Positions 41,366 through 46,552 of a stretch of DNA of 46,552 bases are shown here, one piece after another. Location of the stretch: the NCBI RefSeq assembly GCF_009192945.1, contig NZ_NSET01000009.1, positions 1 through 46,552 of the forward strand, in the 5' to 3' direction. The translations under genes were made by a program, and so were the position numbers. Under the pieces are notes generated by a model, which was given only the letters and a program-made list of their open reading frames with translations, had not been told where the DNA came from and searched no databases. The stretch comes from Xanthomonas maliensis (GTDB lineage Bacteria; Pseudomonadota; Gammaproteobacteria; Xanthomonadales; Xanthomonadaceae). The stretch's first letter is position 1; each line of letters opens with the position of its first letter.

Positions 41366-42667
41366 ATGCGGACATGCAGCACCTGGGTGGGACTGGCGTT
41401 GCTGGTGTCGGCGGCACCGGCGCTGGCGCAGATCGTATTGCCGCCGGCTGGTGGACTGGTGCAGGACCTCACCCAGCCTGTACAAGGCGCCGCCGCGGGG
41501 GTGGGGCAGTCGTTGCGGCAGGCGCCAGGCGACCTTGCGCGCCTGCGCCGACTGCGCCTGGATGCGGTGCTGCGCAGCGATCCGCGTGGTCTGGATCGCG
41601 ACGAGCAGGGCGCCATCGTAGTGCGTGACCAATTACTTGCGCTCGAGCCCACGCCAGCCATATTGCGGGCTGCGCAGGTGGCAGGGTTCGTGGTGCTCGA
41701 ACAGCGTGGCTTCGACGACCTCGGCCTGCGCCTGGTCGTGCTGCGGACACCGCCAGGGGTGAGCGCGCGGCGTGGCTTGCGGCAGTTGCGCCAGCTCGAC
41801 CCGCAAGGCGCATACGACTACAACCATGTCTACAGCGGCTCGGCGGCGCCGGCGGTTGTCGCGCCATCCGTGGCGCCGCCGGCGCGCCTCGCCGCAGCCG
41901 CGCCCGCAGCAACCACGGCTGGATTCCGCGTCGGCCTGATCGACAGCGGCGTGGAGGCCGCGCATCCGGCATTGGCCGGCGTGGACATACAGTCCTGGGG
42001 CTGCGGCGGCCGAACCACCCCGCAGGCGCATGGGACGGCGGTGGCCTCGCTGCTGGCGGGACGCGCGGTCGCCCAGGGCAATCCTGCGGGGGTGTTGTAT
42101 GCCGCCGACATTTATTGCGGAAAAGCCGACGGCGGCAACGTGGTCGAGCTGGTGGCAGCGCTGGCATGGATGGCCCAGCAGCAGGTGCCGGTGATCAATA
42201 TCAGCTTGATCGGTGGGCCCAACCGGTTGCTGGCGAGCGCCGTCGAGCGACTGCTTGCACGCGGCCACCTGTTGGTCGCCGCCGTCGGCAACGATGGGCC
42301 CGCCGCACCGCCGCTGTATCCGGCGGCCTACCCCGGCGTGATCGGAGTGAGCGCGGTGGACGCGCGAATGCGTGTGCTGCCCGAGGCAGGACGCGGGCCA
42401 CAAGTGGCGTTCGCGGCAGTGGGCGAGCTGGTTGCCGCCACGCTACAAGGCCGTTGGCAGCCGCAGCGCGGCACCTCGTTCGCCGCGCCGCTGGTGGCGC
42501 GGCTGGCGGCGCAGCAGCTCGCGCAACCGGACCGGCAGGCGGCGGCGGCCGTGCGCGCGCACTTGCAGGCGCAGGCGCGTGACCTCGGTGCGCCCGGCCT
42601 GGATCCGGTGTACGGCTACGGCGTGCTGGGGGGCGAACTCGCGTTACAGCGCGCGCCAGGTCGGTGA
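41366..42667 (+). CDS. Secreted subtilase (S8 serine peptidase)
   Basis: A 433-residue exported serine protease. The signal peptide is MRTCSTWVGLALLVSAAPALA. A pro-region (about 22-180) is followed by the catalytic domain with the full triad: Asp193 (GLIDSGVE), His222 (QAHGTAVAS) and Ser371 (GTSFAAP), plus the oxyanion Asn309 (AAVGNDG). The domain is compact, about 250 residues. It is divergent from the ECF sigma/anti-sigma pair over 125 bases and followed by a Gly/Ala-rich secreted protein. It could be the regulon output or act on the anti-sigma; both are inference. Confidence 0.92.
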   Translation: MRTCSTWVGLALLVSAAPALAQIVLPPAGGLVQDLTQPVQGAAAGVGQSLRQAPGDLARLRRLRLDAVLRSDPRGLDRDEQGAIVVRDQLLALEPTPAILRAAQVAGFVVLEQRGFDDLGLRLVVLRTPPGVSARRGLRQLRQLDPQGAYDYNHVYSGSAAPAVVAPSVAPPARLAAAAPAATTAGFRVGLIDSGVEAAHPALAGVDIQSWGCGGRTTPQAHGTAVASLLAGRAVAQGNPAGVLYAADIYCGKADGGNVVELVAALAWMAQQQVPVINISLIGGPNRLLASAVERLLARGHLLVAAVGNDGPAAPPLYPAAYPGVIGVSAVDARMRVLPEAGRGPQVAFAAVGELVAATLQGRWQPQRGTSFAAPLVARLAAQQLAQPDRQAAAAVRAHLQAQARDLGAPGLDPVYGYGVLGGELALQRAPGR

Positions 42668-42736
42668 ATGCCGCCTGTCCAGTCCGGTTGGCGGATGGAT
42701 GCATTGCAACGCTTGCTGCGTAAAAGGGGGTGAGAG

Positions 42737-42753
42737 CCACAGACAGTCTGTGG
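42737..42753. promoter_or_regulatory. Perfect 17-bp palindrome upstream of the Gly/Ala-rich gene
   Basis: CCACAGAC-A-GTCTGTGG, 8-bp perfect arms around a single A. It ends 7 bases before the AGGAG ribosome site of the next gene. It could be a dimeric repressor operator or, in RNA, a 5' UTR hairpin placed next to the ribosome site. Confidence 0.5.
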
Positions 42754-42771
42754 CGGAGCGAGGAGAACGCG

Positions 42772-43488
42772 ATGAACGGCAAGACGGTAGTGTCGAACGC
42801 GGTGCTGGTCGCGGTGTTGGCGTTGGGTTCCAGCGTGGCCGGTGCGCAGGTCCTGGGCGGTGCCGGCAATCTGGGCGGCGCGGTCAATGGCACGGTGGGC
42901 GGTGTGGGGGGCGGGACGCTGGCCGGCAACGCGAACGCTGTCGGCGGTTTGAACGCTGCTCCCGCGGTGGACGGTGTCCGCAACGGTGTCGAGCAACAGT
43001 CGCGGCGTGCGCGTCTGGCTGCGCAACGTGCTGCCGCCAGCGGCACTGCTACCACCTCCGGGACCACACAGGCGGCCGATACAGCGGTCGGCACGGTGCG
43101 TCAGCGGGCCGGCAGGGCGGCAGGCGACGGCATGACGACGGCACGCTCTGCGGTGGGTGCCACGCGGAATGTCACCGGCGGTGCGATGGGTGCGGTCGGT
43201 GGCATGGCGTCGATGGCCGCCGGCGCAGCCGGCAATACCAGTACCGGAGCGGCCGATACGACTGCGGCTGGCTTGGCGGCAACGCCGGCCGTGTCCGGAA
43301 GCGGCAGCGCCAGCGGTCATGGTGCAGCCCATGCGGCAGCGATGCACGGCCCTGCGACCAGCGGCAGTGCACACGGTGGGATGCAGGGTTCGGCCAGCGC
43401 TGGCGCCCAGGCCGGGAACGGTCAGGCGACCGTCGGCGGCTCGGCCTCGGTGGGCGCCGATGCCGGTGCGGGTACCGACATGCACTGA
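42772..43488 (+). CDS. Secreted Gly/Ala/Ser-rich low-complexity protein
   Basis: A 238-residue protein with a signal peptide (MNGKTVVSNAVLVAVLALGSSVAGAQ). The body is dominated by Gly, Ala, Ser and Thr with short repeats (GGAGNLGGAVNGTVGGVGGG; GAMGAVGGMASMAAGAAG; GSASAGAQAG...GGSASVGADAGAG), a basic patch in the middle (RNGVEQQSRRARLAAQRAA) and three to four His near the C-terminus. No cysteine is present. AGGAG lies 6 bases before the ATG. It follows the subtilase gene by 104 bases and could be its substrate or a cell-surface component. No function can be assigned from sequence. Confidence 0.75.
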   Translation: MNGKTVVSNAVLVAVLALGSSVAGAQVLGGAGNLGGAVNGTVGGVGGGTLAGNANAVGGLNAAPAVDGVRNGVEQQSRRARLAAQRAAASGTATTSGTTQAADTAVGTVRQRAGRAAGDGMTTARSAVGATRNVTGGAMGAVGGMASMAAGAAGNTSTGAADTTAAGLAATPAVSGSGSASGHGAAHAAAMHGPATSGSAHGGMQGSASAGAQAGNGQATVGGSASVGADAGAGTDMH

Positions 43489-43531
43489 GCGATCGCGCCC
43501 GTTGGTGCGCGTTGGAAAGGTGATAGAGACG

Positions 43532-43564
43532 ACGACGCCCGGCATTGCCGGGCGTCGTTGTTTT
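43532..43564 (+). terminator. Intrinsic terminator after the Gly/Ala-rich gene
   Basis: ACGACGCCCGGC (43532-43543) and GCCGGGCGTCGT (43547-43558) form a 12-bp perfect stem with a 3-base loop, followed on the plus strand by TGTTTT. The minus strand has no T-tract, so it acts mainly in the forward direction. Confidence 0.85.
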
Positions 43565-43618
43565 CACCGACTTCTTCGCGCCACCGCCCGCTCGCAGCGG
43601 GAAGGCGGCGCATGAGGG

Positions 43619-45799
43619 TCAGCGGTTCGGCGTTGCCGGCGCCGCTGGCGTCGCATTGAGTCCACGCTTCTCCAGCAGCGGCTCGATCTGCGGAGCATGG
43701 CCGGCGAAGTTCTGGAACAGCTCCATCGCGTCGACGCTGCCGCCGCGCGACAGCAGGGTCGCGCGGAAGCGGTCGCCATTGGCGCGCGTCAGGCCGCCAT
43801 GCTGCTTGAACCACTGCTGGGTGTTGGCGTCGAGCACTTCCGACCAGATGTAGGCGTAATAGCCGGCTGCGTAGCCGCCCATGATGTGGCTGAAATAGGG
43901 CGTCCGGTAGCGCGGCGGCACCGGTGGATAGGCGATGCCATCCTTGGACAGTGCCTTGGCTTCGAACGCCATTACCTCGGCCGCATCCGGAACCTGGTCG
44001 GCGCTGAGCTGATGCCAGTTCTGGTCCAGCATGGCCGCACCCAGGTATTCGGTGGTCGCGAAGCCCTGATTGAACTTGGCCGCAGCGATCACCTTGTCCA
44101 GCAGCGCCTGCGGCATCGGCGTGCCGTTCTGGTAGTGCTTGGCATAGTTTTTCAGGATGGCCGGGTCGTCGGCCCACATCTCGTTGACCTGCGAGGGGAA
44201 CTCGACGAAGTCGCGTGGCACGCTGGTGCCGGAGAAGTAGGGATATTTCACGTCGGAGAACATGCCATGCAGTGCATGTCCGAACTCATGGAACATGGTG
44301 GTCACTTCGTCCCAGGTCAGCAGCGTCGGCTGGCCGGCCGGCGGCTTGGGGATATTGAGGTGATTGGCGACCACCGGCTTGAAACCGGTCAGCGCCGACT
44401 GAGATACATACGAGTTCATCCAGGCGCCGCCGCGCTTGGATTCACGCGCGTACATGTCGGCGATAAAGATCGCCAGCTGCTTGCCGTCGGCATCGAACAC
44501 GTCGTAGACGGTGATGTCGTCGCGGTAGGTCGGCAGGTCGGTACGCTGCTTGAAGGTCAGCCCGTATTCCTGATTGGCCGCATAGAACACGCCGTTTTCC
44601 AGCACATTCTTCAACTCGAAGTACGGTTTGAGCTGGGATTCGTCGAAGTTGTACTTGGCCTGGCGCACTTTTTCGCTGTAGTAGGCCCAGTCCCAGGCTT
44701 CGAGCTTGAAGGTCGGCTTGCCTGCGGCCTTCTGTTCCTTGTCGATCATCGCCTGCAGATCGGCGGCCTCGCGCTTGGCATTGGCCACCGCGGCCGGTGC
44801 CAGCTTGCCGAGCATTGCATTGACCGCTTCAGGGGTCTTGGCGGTCTGGTTCTCCAGCGAATAAGCGGCATAGGTGGGGAAGCCGAGCAGCTTGGCCTTG
44901 TCGGCGCGCAGCTTCATGATGCGTGCCACCAGCGCGGTGTTGTCGTACTGGCCGCCGTGGCTGCCGCGCGACACCGAGGCATCGTAGATGCGCTTGCGCA
45001 GCTCGCGGTTCTTCAACTGACTCAGCGGCGGTTGGCCGGTGGTGTTGAGCAAGGCGATGACGTACTTGCCGTCGAGCTTGCGCGCCTTGGCAGCCTCGGC
45101 GGCGGCAGCGATCTGCTCATCGGACAGGCCGTCGAGCTGCTTGGCATCGTCCACGACCACGGCGGCAGCATTGACCTCGGCCAGCACGTTCTGGCTGAAC
45201 GTGGTGCCCAGCTTCGCCAGTTCGGCGTTCATGGCCTTGAGCGTGGTCTTGTCGGCCTCCGACAGCTTGGCGCCGTCGCGGACGAAATCGCTGTAGTACT
45301 TCTCGACCAGGCGTACGCCTTGCGCATCCAGCCCGAGCGCAGTGCGCGTGTCGTACAGCGTCTGGATGCGCGCGAACAACTTGCCGTTGAGCGAGATGGC
45401 ATCGCGATGGGCGGCGAACTTGGCCGAATAGTCGGCCTGCAACTTCTTGCGGGTGTCGTTGGTGTCGGCGCCGACCAGATTGAAGAACACGGTGGTCGCG
45501 CGATCCAGCGTGGCGCCGCTCTTCTCCAGCGCGATCAAGGTGTTCTCGAAGGTCGGTTTGGCCTTCTGATTGGCGATCGCCTCCACTTCCTTCAGTTGCT
45601 GCGCCATGCCGGCATCGAAGGCTGGCGCGAAGTCGCTGTCCTTGATGCGGTCGAACTGCGGGTAGTGCAGCGGCAGCGTGCTGTCGGCGAAGAAGGGATT
45701 GGCCGTGGCGGCCTGCGTGGTGGATGGCGCGGCGATGCCGTAGGCCGGCATGGCCATTCCCAGGGTGGCGGCCAGGGCCAGTGCGAGACGGGTGGTCAA
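43619..45799 (-). CDS. dcp: M3-family peptidyl-dipeptidase (Dcp-like), exported
   Basis: A 726-residue zinc metallopeptidase releasing C-terminal dipeptides. The active site is HEFGHALHG (His504, Glu505, His508), followed by SGTSVPRDFVEFPSQVNEMW with the third ligand Glu. This matches Dcp rather than oligopeptidase A. The start is taken as TTG at 45799: it has GGAG 8 bases upstream and gives a proper signal peptide (LTTRLALALAATLGMAMPAYGIAA), while no upstream ATG makes a sensible export signal. The next ATG is inside the signal peptide. Confidence 0.93.
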   Translation of the reverse strand: MTTRLALALAATLGMAMPAYGIAAPSTTQAATANPFFADSTLPLHYPQFDRIKDSDFAPAFDAGMAQQLKEVEAIANQKAKPTFENTLIALEKSGATLDRATTVFFNLVGADTNDTRKKLQADYSAKFAAHRDAISLNGKLFARIQTLYDTRTALGLDAQGVRLVEKYYSDFVRDGAKLSEADKTTLKAMNAELAKLGTTFSQNVLAEVNAAAVVVDDAKQLDGLSDEQIAAAAEAAKARKLDGKYVIALLNTTGQPPLSQLKNRELRKRIYDASVSRGSHGGQYDNTALVARIMKLRADKAKLLGFPTYAAYSLENQTAKTPEAVNAMLGKLAPAAVANAKREAADLQAMIDKEQKAAGKPTFKLEAWDWAYYSEKVRQAKYNFDESQLKPYFELKNVLENGVFYAANQEYGLTFKQRTDLPTYRDDITVYDVFDADGKQLAIFIADMYARESKRGGAWMNSYVSQSALTGFKPVVANHLNIPKPPAGQPTLLTWDEVTTMFHEFGHALHGMFSDVKYPYFSGTSVPRDFVEFPSQVNEMWADDPAILKNYAKHYQNGTPMPQALLDKVIAAAKFNQGFATTEYLGAAMLDQNWHQLSADQVPDAAEVMAFEAKALSKDGIAYPPVPPRYRTPYFSHIMGGYAAGYYAYIWSEVLDANTQQWFKQHGGLTRANGDRFRATLLSRGGSVDAMELFQNFAGHAPQIEPLLEKRGLNATPAAPATPNR

Positions 45800-45997
45800 G
45801 GGCTGTGCTCCAAAGTGCGAACCGCCGAGGCTACCCCAGCTTGCGCATAGGGGCGTGTGACAAAAGGCATGGCTGTGGCGAGCACTAGCGCAGCGTGCGC
45901 GCCGGTGGCTGACAGTGTCACGGCGCATCGGCTCAGCGGTTCGCTGCGTGCCAGCAACTGGCTGCGGTAGGCTGGCGCTTTCCAACCCAGGTGCACC

Positions 45998-46483
45998 ATG
46001 ACCGCTCTGCCCACGGATTCATTCACCGACTTGGATGGCCACACGCGCACGCTGACCGACTATGCCGGCAAGGTGTTGCTGGTGGTCAACGTGGCATCCA
46101 AATGCGGCTTTACTCCGCAATACGCCGGCTTGCAGGCGTTGTGGCAGCGCTATCGCGCGCGCGGCTTGGTGGTGATCGGTTTTCCCTGCGACCAGTTCGG
46201 TCACCAGGAGCCCGGCGATGCGGCGCAGATCCAGCAGTTCTGTTCGCTCGACTATGGCGTGGATTTTCCGATGGCGGACAAGGTCGAGGTCAACGGCAGC
46301 CGAGCGCATCCACTCTGGCAGTGGCTCAAGCAGCAAAAGCCGGGCGTGTTGGGCTCGACGGCGATCAAGTGGAACTTCACCAAATTCCTGGTCGGCCGCG
46401 ATGGGCGGGTGCTGGAGCGGTACGCACCGACCACCAAGCCGGAAGCCTTGGCGGCCGATATCGAACGCGCTTTGGGCGCGTGA
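45998..46483 (+). CDS. Glutathione peroxidase family thiol peroxidase
   Basis: A 161-residue cytoplasmic peroxidase (no signal peptide). The catalytic tetrad is visible: Cys36 in NVASKCGFTPQY, Gln in FPCDQFGHQEPG (Gln66), and Trp125-Asn126 in IKWNFTKFLV. A second Cys (Cys64, FPCDQF) and Cys82 are present; in non-selenium GPx enzymes a Cys in this region resolves the disulfide and thioredoxin is the usual reductant. The enzyme uses Cys rather than selenocysteine. It is divergent from the dcp gene. A palindrome follows at the window end. Confidence 0.95.
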   Translation: MTALPTDSFTDLDGHTRTLTDYAGKVLLVVNVASKCGFTPQYAGLQALWQRYRARGLVVIGFPCDQFGHQEPGDAAQIQQFCSLDYGVDFPMADKVEVNGSRAHPLWQWLKQQKPGVLGSTAIKWNFTKFLVGRDGRVLERYAPTTKPEALAADIERALGA

Positions 46484-46528
46484 TGCCGCAGGCCGCACAC
46501 GCAACCGTAGCAGCGCCCCCGGGCGCGA

Positions 46529-46552
46529 CGGGGCGTTACCGGTAACGCCCCG
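46529..46552 (+). terminator. Perfect palindrome at the window end, probable terminator
   Basis: Two 12-base perfect arms (46529-46540 and 46541-46552) centred on ACCGGT begin 46 bases after the GPx stop. A smaller GCGCCC/GGGCGC hairpin (46513-46526) precedes it. The window ends at the last base of the arm, so any T-tract is out of view. Confidence 0.5.

Overview
The window is about 46.5 kb of high-GC, tightly packed bacterial chromosome. Gene content, codon bias and gene order (map-glnD-dapD-arsC/yffB-dapE-asnB, an emrRCAB-type efflux operon, many TonB/peptidase/glycosidase genes) point to Xanthomonas or a close relative in the Lysobacteraceae. This assignment is inference from family knowledge; no database was searched. 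No IS element, prophage or CRISPR array is visible. No stretch longer than 300 bases lacks a gene.

Layout. (1) 1-4394, minus strand: an archaic (Csu-type) chaperone-usher pilus operon of four genes: small SCPU subunit, chaperone, usher, and a two-domain SCPU protein cut by the window edge. A sigma-54-like -24/-12 element lies just upstream. (2) 4683-11599, plus strand: map, glnD, dapD (with a basic Ala/Lys tail), a small membrane protein, a YffB/ArsC-like reductase, a GNAT acetyltransferase and dapE. (3) 11600-13581: asnB preceded by a 29-codon leader ORF with eight Asn codons, an intrinsic terminator and a competing 13-bp antiterminator. Together these have the architecture of an asparagine-sensing transcription attenuator, and this is the most striking feature of the window. 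(4) 13622-17099: a secreted parallel beta-helix protein and a TonB-dependent siderophore receptor. (5) 17360-23968: penicillin-acylase-family hydrolase, a bacterioferritin lacking the haem-ligand Met, thiopurine methyltransferase, a small unknown protein and parC. (6) 24028-29759: a divergent AraC regulator and an emrR-emrC-emrA-emrB tripartite efflux operon with a perfect palindrome upstream. (7) 29931-37695: a DUF2884 protein, tRNA-Leu(CAG), a GH3 beta-glucosidase, an M14 carboxypeptidase, a POT peptide transporter and a rhomboid protease. (8) 37769-46483: small unknown proteins, a DUF3298-like lipoprotein, a MarR regulator, an ECF sigma/anti-sigma pair divergent from a secreted subtilase and a Gly/Ala-rich secreted protein, a Dcp-type M3 peptidase and a glutathione peroxidase.

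Functional themes. Nitrogen and amino-acid supply is concentrated in one block: GlnD signals nitrogen status, DapD/DapE make lysine and diaminopimelate from aspartate, and AsnB makes asparagine from the same aspartate pool. Peptide use (M14, M3 and POT), iron handling (TonB receptor, Bfr), envelope protection (Emr pump, ECF/anti-sigma, subtilase) and surface attachment (Csu pilus) make up the rest.
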